64,000 nucleotides of DNA from Phytophthora colocasiae (GCA_018806915.1 JAGKQI010000097.1:1-64000); one strand, 5' to 3'. Numbered from the stretch's first letter, positions 1 to 12,301 are shown. Numbers and translations are program-made. The notes: a model not told the origin generated them from the letters alone.

Positions 1-146
1 TTGATACTGTACCAGTGTCCAGGATGCTGCCAAGACGTGAGCTGCGGCACCGGACAGCCGTGAGCACCTGCAAAGGCACTGCGACGGCCACGACAGCTTT
101 GGAAGCCTTGAGCATCGTGGCAGGAGTGGCAAAAGAGCAAAGAAGA

Positions 147-221
147 TATCAGAGGAGGAGGATCGAACCTCGATCTCGGAGCGTGTGAAGCCTCGCGTCC
201 TAACCACTAGACGACACTGAC
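147..221 (-). pseudogene. tRNA-Val(CAC)-like, array copy 1 (degenerate)
   Basis: 75 nt. One base is inserted on each side of the anticodon stem, giving an imperfect 6-bp stem, and the T arm is altered (GAGGAGG on the + strand). The anticodon loop TTCACAC is kept. Trailer T4. It lies in the noisiest part of the array. Confidence 0.45.
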
Positions 222-816
222 ACGTTCCAATGTAAACTTCACACACACATCCCTCTCACCAAAATTGCACAACCGCTTGCACTACATACATTCGACGACG
301 ACCTGCACTCACCCATTCACCAACGTCACACACATCGCCCGCCCGCTGCTCATACACAGCACGGTCTCCCCAGCGCGACTCCATGGTCCGTCCTTCTCCC
401 GGAAACAAGCACCCACAAAACACCACCTCCGGCAGCGTCGATAGACGCCCTGTTGCGAAAGATCCTCACACTCATCACAGACGCTACAACAATCACACAC
501 ATGCCTACAGCGTCAGCGCGTCAATGCGTCAAACAGGGTCAATAGGTTGATGCCCTGACTTGACACCGCGTTGCCCACCGGAAACACACCGACACACCAC
601 ACCAGCCACCACACCACACCACACCACACCACACCACCGGAGCATGGTGTCTGTCCTCGTCGACATGTTTGATACTGTACCAGTGTCCAGGATGCTGCCA
701 AGACGTGAGCTGCGGCACCGGACAGCCGTGAGCACCTGCAAAAGGCACTGCACTGCGGACGGGCCACGACAGCTTGAAGCCTGAGCATCGTAGGAGTGGC
801 AAAAGAGCAAAGAAGA

Positions 817-891
817 TATCAGGAGTAGGGGATCGAACCTCGATCTCGAGCGTGTGAAGCTCTCGCGTCCTAACCACTAGACGACACTGAC
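817..891 (-). pseudogene. tRNA-Val(CAC)-like, array copy 2 (degenerate)
   Basis: 75 nt. The acceptor/T-arm junction is rearranged (AGGAGTAGGGG on the + strand) and two bases are inserted in the 5' half of the anticodon stem. Trailer T4. Confidence 0.4.
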
Positions 892-1438
892 ACGTTCCAC
901 AACCACACACACATCCCTCTCACCAAAATTGCACAAACCGCTTGCAATTCATACATTCGACGACTTCACCCATTCACCAACGTCAATAATTAACATCGCC
1001 TGCCCGCTGCTCATACACAGCACGGTCTCCCCAGCGACTCCATGGTCCGTCCTTCTCCCGAAACAAGCACCCACAAAACACCACCCGCAGCGTCGATAGA
1101 CGCCCTTGCGAACGATCCTAACACTCATCACAGACTCTACAACACTCACACCCCTGCCGACATCGGGTCTTGGCGTCAAACAGGGTCAATAGGTTGATGC
1201 CCCCGACTTGACACCGCGTTGCCCACCGACACACCACACCACACCACACCACACCACACCACACCAATCGGAGCATGGTGTCTGTCTCGACATGTTTGAT
1301 ACTGTACCAGTGTCCAGGATGCTGCCAAGACGTGAGCTGCGGCACCGGACAGCCGTGAGCACCTGCAAAGGCACTGCGACGGCCACGACAGCTTGGAAGC
1401 CTTGAGCATCGTAGGAGTGGCAAAAAGAGCAAAGAAGA

Positions 1439-1511
1439 TATCAGAGGAGGGGATCGAACCCTCGATCTCGAGCGTGTGAAGCTCGCGTCCTAACCACTAG
1501 ACGACACTGAC
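1439..1511 (-). tRNA. tRNA-Val(CAC), array copy 3 (first intact form)
   Basis: Reference description for the intact copies. Read on the minus strand the 73 nt fold as: acceptor GTCAGTG/CTCTGAT, linker TC, D arm GTC-TAGTGGTTAG-GAC, G26, anticodon arm CGAGC-TTCACAC-GCTCG (anticodon CAC, reads GUG valine codons), variable loop AGATC, T arm GAGGG-TTCGATC-CCCTC, discriminator A73 as in eukaryotic tRNA-Val. CCA is not encoded. The B box GTTCGATCC fits GWTCRANNC; the A box TCGTCTAGTGG differs from TRGYNNANNNG only at position 2. Weak points are a T-T mismatch at 6:67 and a G-T pair at 1:72. A TTTTT stop begins 13 nt past the 3' end. The gene body looks transcribable; charging is not shown by sequence. 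Confidence 0.8.
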
Positions 1512-2051
1512 ACGTCTCCACAACCACACACACATCCCTCCTCACCAAAATTGCACAACCGCTTGCACTACATACATTCTGACGACTCACCCATTCACCA
1601 ACGTCACACACATCGCCTGCCCGCTGCTCATACACAGCACGGTCTCCCAGCGACTCCATGGTCCGTCCTTCTCCCGAAACAAGCACCCACAAAACACCAC
1701 TCCGCAGCGTCGATAGACGCCCTTGCGAAAGATCCTCACACTCATCACAGACGCTACAACAATCACACACATGCCTACAGCGCGTCAATGCGTCAAACAG
1801 GGTCAATAGGTTGATGCCCCTGACTTGACACCGCGTTGCCCACCGACACACCACACCACACCACACCACACCACACCACATCGGAGCATGGTGTCTGTCT
1901 CGACATGTTTGATACTGTACCAGTGTCCAGGATGCTGCCAAGACGTGAGCTGCGGCACCGGACAGCCGTGAGCACTCTGCAAAGGCACTGCGACGGCCAA
2001 GACAGCTTGGACGCCTTGTGCGTCGTCGGAGTGGCAAAAGAGCAAAGAAGA

Positions 2052-2123
2052 TATCAGAGGAGGGGATCGAACCTCGATCTCGAGCGTGTGAAGCTCGCGT
2101 CCTAACCACTAGACGACACTGAC
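2052..2123 (-). tRNA. tRNA-Val(CAC)-like, array copy 4
   Basis: 72 nt; one G missing from the 5' side of the T stem, leaving 4 bp. B box intact, trailer T4. Confidence 0.5.
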
Positions 2124-2666
2124 ACGTTCCACAACCACACACACATCCCTCTCACCAAAATTGCACAACCGCTTGCACTACATACATTCGACGACTCACC
2201 CCATTCACCAACGTCACACACATCGCCTGCCCGCTGCTCATACACAGCACGGTCTCCCCAGCGACTCCATGGTCCGTCCTTCTCCCGGAAACAAGCACCC
2301 ACAAACACCACTCCGCAGCGTCGATAGACGCCCTTGCGAAAGATCCTCACACTCATCACAGACGATACAACAATCACACACATGCCTACAGCGCGTCAAT
2401 GCGTCAAACAGGGTCAATAGGTTGATGCCCCCGACTTGACACCGCGTTGCCCACCGACACACCACACCACACCACACCACACCACACCACACCAATCGGA
2501 GCATGGTGTCTGTCTCGACATGTTTGATACTGTACCAGTGTCCAGGATGCTGCCAAGACGTGAGCTGCGGCACCGGACAGCCGTGAGCACCTGCAAAGGC
2601 ACTGCGACGGCCACGACAGCTTGGAAGCCTTGAGCATCGTAGGAGTGGCAAAAAGAGCAAAGAAGA

Positions 2667-2736
2667 TATCAGAGGAGGATCGAACCTCGATCTCGAGCGT
2701 GTGAAGCTCGCGTCCTAACCACTAGACGACACTGAC
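2667..2736 (-). tRNA. tRNA-Val(CAC)-like, array copy 5
   Basis: 70 nt; T arm cut to 14 nt (4-bp stem GAGG/CCTC, 6-nt loop). Trailer T5. Confidence 0.45.
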
Positions 2737-3270
2737 ACGTTCCACAACCACACACACATCCCTCTCACAAAAATTGCACAACCGGTTGCACTACATACAT
2801 CTGACGACTCACCCATTCACCAACGTCACACACATCGCCTGCCCGCTGCTCATACACAGCACGGTCTCCCAGCGACTCCATGGTCCGTCCTTCTCCCGAA
2901 ACAAGCACCCACAAAACACCACTCCGCAGCGTCGATAGACGCCCTTGCGAAAGATCCTCACACTCATCACAGACGCTACAACAATCACACACATGCCTAC
3001 AGCGCGTCAATGCGTCAAACAGGGTCAATAGGTTGATGCCCCTGACTTGACACCGCGTTGCCCACCGACACACCACACCACACCACACCACACCACACCA
3101 ATCGGAGCATGGTGTCTGTCTCGACATGTTTGATACTGTACCAGTGTCCAGGATGCTGCCAAGACGTGAGCTGCGGCACCGGACAGCCGTGAGCACCTGC
3201 AAAGGCACTGCGACGGCCACGACAGCTTGGAAGCCTTGAGCATCGTAGGAGTGGCAAAGAGCAAAGAAGA

Positions 3271-3342
3271 TATCAGAGGAGGGGATCGAACCTCGATCTC
3301 GAGCGTGTGAAGCTCGCGTCCTAACCACTAGACGACACTGAC
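3271..3342 (-). tRNA. tRNA-Val(CAC)-like, array copy 6
   Basis: 72 nt; one G lost from the 5' T stem. Trailer has only T3, so termination may be weak. Confidence 0.45.
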
Positions 3343-3881
3343 ACGTTCCACAACCACACACACATCCCTCTCACCAAAATTGCACAACCGCTTGCACTAC
3401 ATACATTCTGACGACTCACCCATTCACCAACGTCACACACATCGCCTGCCCGCTGCTCATACACAGCACGGTCTCCCAGCGACTCCATGGTCCGTCCTTC
3501 TCCGAAACAAGCACCCACAAAACACCACTCCGCAGCGTCGATAGACGCCCTTGCGAAAGATCCTCACTCATCACAGACGCTACAACAATCACACACATGC
3601 CTACAGCGCGTCAATGCGTCAAACAGGGTCAATAGGTCGATGCCCCCGACTTGACACCGCGTTGCCCACCGACACACCACACCACACCACACCACACCAC
3701 ACCACACTACTCGGAGCATGGTGTCTGTCTCGACATGTTTGATACTGTACCAGTGTCCAGGATGCTGCCAAGACGTGAGCTGCGGCACCGGACAGCCGTG
3801 AGCACCTGCAAAGGCACTGCGACGGCCACGACAGCTTGGAAGCCTTGAGCATCGTAGGAGTGGCAAAAAGAGCAAAGAAGA

Positions 3882-3953
3882 TATCAGAGGAGGATCAGAA
3901 CCCTCGATCTCGAGCGTGTGAAGCTCGCGTCCTAACCACTAGACGACACTGAC
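3882..3953 (-). tRNA. tRNA-Val(CAC)-like, array copy 7
   Basis: 72 nt; a T inserted in the B box (GGTTCTGATCC) and GG lost from the 3' T stem. Trailer T5. Confidence 0.4.
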
Positions 3954-4484
3954 ACGTTCCACAACCACACACACATCCCTCTCACCAAAATTGCACAACC
4001 GCTTGCACTACATACATTCGACGACTCACCCATTCACCAACGTCACACACATCGCCTGCCCGCTGCTCACACAGCACGGTCTCCCAGCGACTCCATGGTC
4101 CGTCCTTCTCCCGAAACAAGCACCCACAAAACACCACTCCGCAGCGTCGATAGACGCCCTTGCGAAAGATCCTCACACTCATCACAGACGCTACAACAAT
4201 CACACACATGCCTACAGCGCGTCAATGCGTCAAACAGGGTCAATAGGTTGATGCCCCTGACTTGACACCGCGTTGCCCACCGACACACCACACCACACCA
4301 CACCACACCACCAATCGGAGCATGGTGTCTGTCTCGACATGTTTGATACTGTACCAGTGTCCAGGATGCTGCCAAGACGTGAGCTGCGGCACCGGACAGC
4401 CGTGAGCACCTGCAAAGGCACTGCGACGGCCACGACAGCTTGGAAGCCTTGAGCATCGTAGGAGTGGCAAAAGAGCAAAGAAGA

Positions 4485-4557
4485 TATCAGAGGAGGGGAT
4501 CGAACCTCGATCTCGAGCGTGTGAAGCTCGCGTCCTAACCACTCAGACGACACTGAC
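4485..4557 (-). tRNA. tRNA-Val(CAC)-like, array copy 8
   Basis: 73 nt by two offsetting changes: one G lost from the T stem and one G inserted in the D loop (TGAGTGG). Trailer T4. Confidence 0.45.
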
Positions 4558-5096
4558 ACGTTCCACAACCACACACACATCCTCTCACCAAAATTGCACA
4601 ACCGCTTGCACTACATACATTCGACGACTCACCCATTCACCAACGTCACACACATCGCCTGCCCGCTGCTCATACACAGCACGGTCTCCCAGCGACTCCA
4701 TGGTCCGTCCTTCTCCCGAAACAAGCACCCACAAAACACCACTCCGCAGCGTCGATAGACGCCCTTGCGAAAGATCCTCACACTCATCACAGACGCTACA
4801 ACAATCACACACATGCCTACAGCGCGTCAATGCGTCAAACAGGGTCAATAGGTTGATGCCCCCGACTTGACACCGCGTTGCCCACCGACACACCACACCA
4901 CACCACACCACACCACACCACACCAATCAGAGCATGGTGTCTGTCTCGACATGTTTAATACTGTACCAGTGTCCAGGATGCTGCCAAGACGTGAGCTGCG
5001 GCACCGGACAGCCGTGAGCACCTGCAAAGGCACTGCGACGGCCACGACAGCTTGGAAGCCTTGAGCATCGTAGGAGTGGCAAGAGAGCAAAGAAGA

Positions 5097-5169
5097 TATC
5101 AGAGGAGGGGATCGAACCCTCGATCTCGAGCGTGTGAAGCTCGCGTCCTAACCACTAGACGACACTGAC
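5097..5169 (-). tRNA. tRNA-Val(CAC), array copy 9 (intact body)
   Basis: Intact 73-nt body, but the trailer reads CTCTCTTGC, so the usual T4-T5 stop is missing. Confidence 0.72.
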
Positions 5170-5703
5170 ACGTTCCACAACCACACACACATCCCTCTCA
5201 CCAAAATTGCACAACCGCTTGCACTACATACATTCGACGACTCACCCATTCACCAACGTCACACACATCGCCTGCCCGCTGCTCATACACAGCACGGTCT
5301 CCCAGCGACTCCATGGTCCGTCCTTCTCCCGAAACAAGCACCCACAAAACACCACTCCGCAGCGTCGATAGACGCCCTTGCGAAAGATCCTCACACTCAT
5401 CACAGACGCTACAACAATCACACACATGCCTACAGCGCGTCAATGCGTCAAACAGGGTCAATAGGTTGATGCCCCGACTTGACACCGCGTTGCCCACCGA
5501 CACACCACACCACACCACACCACACCACACCAATCGGAGCATGGTGTCTGTCTCGACATGTTTGATACTGTACCAGTGTCCAGGATGCTGCCAAGACGTG
5601 AGCTGCGGCACCGGACAGCCGTGAGCACCTGCAAAGGCACTGCGACGGCCACGACAGCTTGGAAGCCTTGAGCATCGTAGGAGTGGCAAAAGAGCAAAGA
5701 AGA

Positions 5704-5773
5704 TATCAGAGGAGGATCGAACCTCGATCTCGAGCGTGTGAAGCTCGCGTCCTAACCACTAGACGACACTGAC
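5704..5773 (-). tRNA. tRNA-Val(CAC)-like, array copy 10
   Basis: 70 nt; 14-nt T arm (GAGG/CCTC stem). Trailer T4. Confidence 0.45.
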
Positions 5774-6307
5774 ACGTTCCACAACCACACACACATCCCT
5801 CTCACCAAAATTGCACAACCGCTTGCACTACATACATTCGACGACTCACCCATTCACCAACGTCACACACATCGCCTGCCCGCTGCTCATACACAGCACG
5901 GTCTCCCAGCGACTCCATGGTCCGTCCTTCTCCCGAAACAAGCACCCACAAAACACCACTCCGCAGCGTCGATAGACGCCCTTGCGAAAGATCCTCACAC
6001 TCATCACAGACGCTACAACAATCACACACATGCCTACAGCGCGTCAATGCGTCAAACAGGGTCAATAGGTTGATGCCCCTGACTTGACACCGCGTTGCCC
6101 ACCGACACACCACACCACACCACACCACACCACACCAATCGGAGCATGGTGTCTGTCTCGACATGTTTGATACTGTACCAGTGTCCAGGATGCTGCCAAG
6201 ACGTGAGCTGCGGCACCGGACAGCCGTGAGCACCTGCAAAGGCACTGCGACGGCCACGACAGCTTGAAGCCTTGAGCATCGTAGGAGTGGCAAAAGAGCA
6301 AAGAAGA

Positions 6308-6378
6308 TATCAGAGGAGGATCAGAACCTCGATCTCGAGCGTGTGAAGCTCGCGTCCTAACCACTAGACGACACTGAC
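6308..6378 (-). tRNA. tRNA-Val(CAC)-like, array copy 11
   Basis: 71 nt; T arm GAGG-TTCTGAT-CCTC with the B box broken by an inserted T. Trailer T4. Confidence 0.4.
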
Positions 6379-6911
6379 ACGTTCCACAACCACACACATC
6401 CCTCTCACCAAAATTGCACAACCGCTTGCACTACATACATTCGACGACTCACCCATTCACCAACGTCACACACATCGCCTGCCCGCTGCTCATACACAGC
6501 ACGGTCTCCCCAGCGACTCCATGGTCCGTCCTTCTCCCGAAACAAGCACCCACAAAACACCACTCCGCAGCGTCGATAGACGCCCTTGCGAAAGATCCTC
6601 ACACTCATCACAGACGCTACAACAATCACACACATGCCTACAGCGCGTCAATGCGTCAAACAGGGTCAATAGGTTGATGCCCCCGACTTGACACCGCGTT
6701 GCCCACCGACACACCACACCACACCACACCACACCACACCAATCGGAGCATGGTGTCTGTCTCGACATGTTTGATACTGTACCAGTGTCCAGGATGCTGC
6801 CAAGACGTGAGCTGCGGCACCGGACAGCCGTGAGCACCTGCAAAGGCACTGCGACGGCCACGACAGCTTGGAAGCCTTGAGCATCGTAGGAGTGGCAAAG
6901 AGCAAAGAAGA

Positions 6912-6983
6912 TATCAGAGGAGGATCAGAACCCTCGATCTCGAGCGTGTGAAGCTCGCGTCCTAACCACTAGACGACACTGAC
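6912..6983 (-). tRNA. tRNA-Val(CAC)-like, array copy 12
   Basis: 72 nt; B box broken (TTCTGATCC), T stem reduced to 4 bp. Trailer T3. Confidence 0.38.
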
Positions 6984-7524
6984 ACGTTCCACAACCACAC
7001 ACACATCCCTCTCACCAAAATTGCACAACCGCTTGCACTACATACATTCGACGACTCACCCATTCACCAACGTCACACACATCGCCTGCCCGCTGCTCAT
7101 ACACAGCACGGTCTCCCAGCGACTCCATGGTCCGTCCTTCTCCCGAAACAAGCACCCACAAAACACCACTCCGCAGCGTCGATAGACGCCCTTGCGAAAG
7201 ATCCTCACACTCATCACAGACGCTACAACAATCACACACATGCCTACAGCGCGTCAATGCGTCAAACAGGGTCAATAGGTTGATGCCCCCGACTTGACAC
7301 CGCGTTGCCCACCGACACACCACACCACACCACACCACACCACACCACACCAATCGGAGCATGGTGTCTGTCTCGACATGTTTGATACTGTACCAGTGTC
7401 CAGGATGCTGCCAAGACGTGAGCTGCGGCACCGGACAGCCGTGAGCACCTGCAAAGGCACTGCGACGGCCACGACAGCTTGGAAGCCTTGAGCATCGTAG
7501 GAGTGGCAAAGAGAGCAAAGAAGA

Positions 7525-7594
7525 TATCAGAGGAGGATCGAACCTCGATCTCGAGCGTGTGAAGCTCGCGTCCTAACCACTAGACGACACTGAC
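7525..7594 (-). tRNA. tRNA-Val(CAC)-like, array copy 13
   Basis: 70 nt; 14-nt T arm. Trailer interrupted (CTCTCTTTGCC), T3 only. Confidence 0.42.
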
Positions 7595-8129
7595 ACGTTC
7601 CACAACCACACACATCCCTCTCACCAAAATTGCACAACCGCTTGCACTACATACATTCGACGACTCACCCATTCACCAACGTCACACACATCGCCTGCCC
7701 GCTGCTCATACACAGCACGGTCTCCCAGCGACTCCATGGTCCGTCCTTCTCCCGAAACAAGCACCCACAAAACACCACTCCGCAGCGTCGATAGACGCCC
7801 TTGCGAAAGATCCTCACACTCATCACAGACGCTACAACAATCACACACATGCCTACAGCGCGTCAATGCGTCAAACAGGGTCAATAGGTTGATGCCCCGA
7901 CTTGACACCGCGTTGCCCACCGACACCACACCACACCACACCACACCACACCACACCAATCGGAGCATGGTGTCTGTCTCGACATGTTTGATACTGTACC
8001 AGTGTCCAGGATGCTGCCAAGACGTGAGCTGCGGCACCGGACAGCCGTGAGCACCTGCAAAGGCACTGCGACGGCCACGACAGCTTGGAAGCCTTGAGCA
8101 TCGTAGGAGTGGCAAAAGAGCAAAGAAGA

Positions 8130-8200
8130 TATCAGAGGAGGATCGAACCCTCGATCTCGAGCGTGTGAAGCTCGCGTCCTAACCACTAGACGACACTGAC
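8130..8200 (-). tRNA. tRNA-Val(CAC)-like, array copy 14
   Basis: 71 nt; two bases missing on the 3' side of the T stem (T arm 15 nt, 4-bp stem GAGG/CCTC, 7-nt loop GTTCGAT). B box intact, trailer T4. This is the second most common form of the array. Confidence 0.5.
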
Positions 8201-8739
8201 ACGTTCCACAACCACACACACATCCCTCTCACCAAAATTGCACAACCGCTTGCACTACATACATTCGACGACTCACCCATTCACCAACGTCACACACATC
8301 GCCTGCCCGCTGCTCATACACAGCACGGTCTCCCAGCGACTCCATGGTCCGTCCTTCTCCCGAAACAAGCACCCACAAAACACCACTCCGCAGCGTCGAT
8401 AGACGCCCTTGCGAAAGATCCTCACACTCATCACAGACGCTACAACAATCACACACATGCCTACAGCGCGTCAATGCGTCAAACAGGGTCAATAGGTTGA
8501 TGCCCCCCACGCGACACCGCGCTGCCCACCGACACACCACACCCCACCTCCGCCCACCCCCCCCCACCAATCGGAGCATGGTGTCTGTCTCGACATGTTT
8601 GATACTGTACCAGTGTCCAGGATGCTGCCAAGACGTGAGCTGCGGCACCGGACAGCCGTGAGCACCTGCAAAGGCACTGCGACGGCCACGACAGCTTGGA
8701 AGCCTTGAGCATCGAAGGAGTGGCAAAGAGCAAAGAAGA

Positions 8740-8810
8740 TATCAGAGGAGGATCGAACCCTCGATCTCGAGCGTGTGAAGCTCGCGTCCTAACCACTAGA
8801 CGACACTGAC
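8740..8810 (-). tRNA. tRNA-Val(CAC)-like, array copy 15
   Basis: 71 nt, 15-nt T arm, trailer T3. The spacer just below it has its (ACACC)n replaced by C-rich DNA. Confidence 0.48.
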
Positions 8811-9355
8811 ACGTTCCACAACCACACACACATCCCTCTCACCAAAATTGCACAACCGCTTGCACTACATACATTCGACGACTCACCCATTCACCAACGT
8901 CACACACATCGCCTGCCCGCTGCTCATACACAGCACGGTCTCCCAGCGACTCCATGGTCCGTCCTTCTCCCAGCGAAACAAGCACCCACAAAACACCACT
9001 CCGCAGCGTCGATAGACGCCCTTGCGAAAGATCCTCACACTCATCACAGACGCTACAACAATCACACACATGCCTACAGCGCGTCAATGCGTCAAACAGG
9101 GTCAATAGGTTGATGCCCCGACTTGACACCGCGTTGCCCACCGACACACCACACCACACCGACACACCACACCACACCACACCAATCGGAGCATGGTGTC
9201 TGTCTCGACATGTTTGATACTGTACCAGTGTCCAGGATGCTGCCAAGACGTGAGCTGCGGCACCGGACAGCCGTGAGCACCTGCAAAGGCACTGCGACGG
9301 CCACGACAGCTTGGAAGCCTTGAGCATCGTAGGAGTGGCAAAAGAGCAAAGAAGA

Positions 9356-9426
9356 TATCAGAGGAGGATCGAACCCTCGATCTCGAGCGTGTGAAGCTCG
9401 CGTCCTAACCACTAGACGACACTGAC
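9356..9426 (-). tRNA. tRNA-Val(CAC)-like, array copy 16
   Basis: 71 nt, 15-nt T arm, trailer T4. Its lower-coordinate spacer has a CCGACACACC block repeated inside the minisatellite (9,139-9,166). Confidence 0.5.
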
Positions 9427-9961
9427 ACGTTCCACAACCACACACACATCCCTCTCACCAAAATTGCACAACCGCTTGCACTACATACATTCGACGACTC
9501 ACCCATTCACCAACGTCACACACATCGCCTGCCCGCTGCTCATACACAGCACGGTCTCCCAGCGACTCCATGGTCCGTCCTTCTCCCGAAACAAGCACCC
9601 ACAAAACACCACTCCGCAGCGTCGATAGACGCCCTTGCGAAAGATCCTCACACTCATCACAGACGCTACAACAATCACACACATGCCTACAGCGCGTCAA
9701 TGCGTCAAACAGGGTCAATAGGTTGATGCCCCCGACTTGACACCGCGTTGCCCACCGACACACCACACCACACCACACCACACCACACCAATCGGAGCAT
9801 GGTGTCTGTCTCGACATGTTTGATACTGTACCAGTGTCCAGGATGCTGCCAAGACGTGAGCTGCGGCACCGGACAGCCGTGAGCACCTGCAAAGGCACTG
9901 CGACGGCCACGACAGCTTGGAAGCCTTGAGCATCGTAGGAGTGGCAAAAGAGCAAAGAAGA

Positions 9962-10032
9962 TATCAGAGGAGGATCGAACCCTCGATCTCGAGCGTGTGA
10001 AGCTCGCGTCCTAACCACTAGACGACACTGAC
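9962..10032 (-). tRNA. tRNA-Val(CAC)-like, array copy 17
   Basis: 71 nt, 15-nt T arm, trailer T4. The (AC)n upstream of the gene is two dinucleotides shorter than usual. Confidence 0.5.
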
Positions 10033-10567
10033 ACGTTCCACAACCACACATCCCTCTCACCAAAATTGCACAACCGCTTGCACTACATACATTCGACGAC
10101 TCACCCATTCACCAACGTCACACACATCGCCTGCCCGCTGCTCATACACAGCACGGTCTCCCAGCGACTCCATGGTCCGTCCTTCTCCCGAAACAAGCAC
10201 CCACAAAACACCACTCCGCAGCGTCGATAGACGCCTTGCGAAAGATCCTCACACTCATCACAGACGCTACAACAATCACACACATGCCTACAGCGCGTCA
10301 ATGCGTCAAACAGGGTCAATAGGTTGATGCCCCTGACTTGACACCGCGTTGCCCACCGACACACCACCGACACACCACACCACACCACACCACACCAATC
10401 GGAGCATGGTGTCTGTCTCGACATGTTTGATACTGTACCAGTGTCCAGGATGCTGCCAAGACGTGAGCTGCGGCACCGGACAGCCGTGAGCACCTGCAAA
10501 GGCACTGCGACGGCCACGACAGCTTGGAAGCCTTGAGCATCGTAGGAGTGGCAAAGAGCAAATAAGA

Positions 10568-10640
10568 TATCAGAGGAGGGGATCGAACCCTCGATATCGA
10601 GCGTGTGAAGCTCGCGTCCTAACCACTAGACGACACTGAC
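10568..10640 (-). tRNA. tRNA-Val(CAC)-like, array copy 18
   Basis: 73 nt with intact T, D and anticodon arms; one variable-loop change (AGATC to ATATC). Trailer T3, with a second change GCTTA/TTTGC-type next to it (AAATAAG on the + strand). Confidence 0.65.
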
Positions 10641-11180
10641 ACGTTCCACAACCACACACACATCCATCTCACCAAAATTGCACAACCGCTTGCACTACAT
10701 ACATTCGACGACTCACCCATTCACCAACGTCACACACATCGCCTGCCCGCTGCTCATACACAGCACGGTCTCCCAGCGACTCCATGGTCCGTCCTTCTCC
10801 CGAAACAAGCACCCACAAAACACCACTCCGCAGCGTCGATAGACGCCCTTGCGAAAGATCCTCACACTCATCACAGACGCTACAACAATCACACACATGC
10901 CTACAGCGCGTCAATGCGTCAAACAGGGTCAATAGGTTGATGCCCCCGACTTGACACCGCGTTGCCCACCGACACACCACACCACACCACACCACACCAC
11001 ACCACACCAATCGGAGCATGGTGTCTGTCTCGACATGTTTGATACTGTACCAGTGTCCAGGATGCTGCCAAGACGTGAGCTGCGGCACCGGACAGCCGTG
11101 AGCACCTGCAAAGGCACTGCGACGGCCACGACAGCTTGGAAGCCTTGAGCATCGTAGGAGTGGCAAAAGAGCAAAGAAGA

Positions 11181-11250
11181 TATCAGAGGAGGATCGAACC
11201 TCGATCTCGAGCGTGTGAAGCTCGCGTCCTAACCACTAGACGACACTGAC
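11181..11250 (-). tRNA. tRNA-Val(CAC)-like, array copy 19
   Basis: 70 nt; 14-nt T arm. Trailer T4. Confidence 0.45.
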
Positions 11251-11764
11251 ACGTTCCACAACCACACACACATCCCTCTCACCAAAATTGCACAACCGCT
11301 TGCACTACATACATTCGACGACTCACCCATTCACCAACGTCACACACATCGCCTGCCCGCTGCTCATACACAGCACGGTCTCCCAGCGACTCCATGGTCC
11401 GTCCTTCTCCCGAAACAAGCACCCACAAAACACCACTCCGCAGCGTCGATAGACGCCCTTGCGAAAGATCCTCACACTCATCACAGACGCTACAACAATC
11501 ACACACATGCCTACAGCGCGTCAATGCGTCAAACAGGGTCAATAGGTTGATGCCCCCGACTTGACACCGCGTTGCCCACCGACACACCACACCACACCAC
11601 ACCACACCAATCGGAGCATGGTGTCTGTCTCGACATGTTTGATACTGTACCAGTGTCCAGGATGCTGCCAAGACGTGAGCTGCGGCACCGGACAGCCGTG
11701 AGCACCTGCAAAGGCACTGCGACGGCCACGACAGCTTGGAAGCCTTGAGCATCGTAGGAGTGGC

Positions 11765-11769
11765 AAAAA
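11765..11769 (-). terminator. Pol III T5 terminator (example, copy 20)
   Basis: Five T on the minus strand, starting 13 nt beyond the discriminator base, the usual place for a eukaryotic tRNA stop. By eye 23 of the 73 units have T5, 31 have T4 in the same place, one (copy 51) has a displaced T4, and 18 have T3 or a broken run. Confidence 0.7.
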
Positions 11770-11793
11770 GAGCAAAGAAGATATCAGAGGAGG

Positions 11794-11802
11794 GGATCGA
11801 AC
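11794..11802 (-). promoter_or_regulatory. Internal B box (example, copy 20)
   Basis: GTTCGATCC on the minus strand, a full match to the Pol III B-box consensus GWTCRANNC bound by TFIIIC. It is kept in the shortened T-arm forms but broken by an inserted T in the TTCTGATCC forms. Confidence 0.7.
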
Positions 11803-11836
11803 CCTCGATCTCGAGCGTGTGAAGCTCGCGTCCTAA

Positions 11837-11847
11837 CCACTAGACGA
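11837..11847 (-). promoter_or_regulatory. Internal A box (example, copy 20)
   Basis: TCGTCTAGTGG on the minus strand; matches TRGYNNANNNG except for C at position 2. In copy 51 this base is G, giving a full match. Confidence 0.6.
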
Positions 11848-11920
11848 CACTGACACGTTCCACAACCACACACACATCCCTCTCACCAAAATTGCACAAC
11901 CGCTTGCACTACATACATTC

Positions 11921-12062
11921 GACGACTCACCCATTCACCAACGTCACACACATCGCCTGCCCGCTGCTCATACACAGCACGGTCTCCCAGCGACGACTCA
12001 CCCATTCACCAACGTCACACACATCGCCTGCCCGCTGCTCATACACAGCACGGTCTCCCAGC
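11921..12062. repeat. 71-bp direct duplication inside one array unit
   Basis: 11,921-11,991 and 11,992-12,062 are tandem copies of the GACGACTCACCC...GGTCTCCCAGC segment. It lengthens the copy 20 to copy 21 spacing to 693 bp. Two bases are missing just after the second copy. Confidence 0.95.
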
Positions 12063-12256
12063 GTCCATGGTCCGTCCTTCTCCCGAAACAAGCACCCACA
12101 AAACACCACTCCGCAGCGTCGATAGACGCCCTTGCGAAAGATCCTCACACTCATCACAGACGCTACAACAATCACACACATGCCTACAGCGCGTCAATGC
12201 GTCAAACAGGGTCAATAGGTTGATGCCCCCGACTTGACACCGCGTTGCCCACCGAC

Positions 12257-12301
12257 ACACCACACCACACCACACCACACCACACCACACCACACCACAC
12301 C
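12257..12301. repeat. (ACACC)9 minisatellite (example)
   Basis: Nine perfect ACACC units. The same site in other units holds between four (43,247-43,270) and nine copies. The minus strand reads GGTGT repeats, rich in GG doublets. Confidence 0.95.

Larger units (their letters stand above)
11782..11854 (-). tRNA. tRNA-Val(CAC), array copy 20 (intact)
   Basis: Intact 73-nt form with T5 stop. Used below as the example for promoter boxes and terminator. The unit that follows holds a 71-bp internal duplication. Confidence 0.8.

Noticed and set aside
1439..1511. Glu or His identity for the array tRNA, because of the TAGTGGTTAG D loop
   Set aside because: The anticodon loop TTCACAC with paired CGAGC/GCTCG stem places CAC at 34-36, which is valine; A73 agrees.
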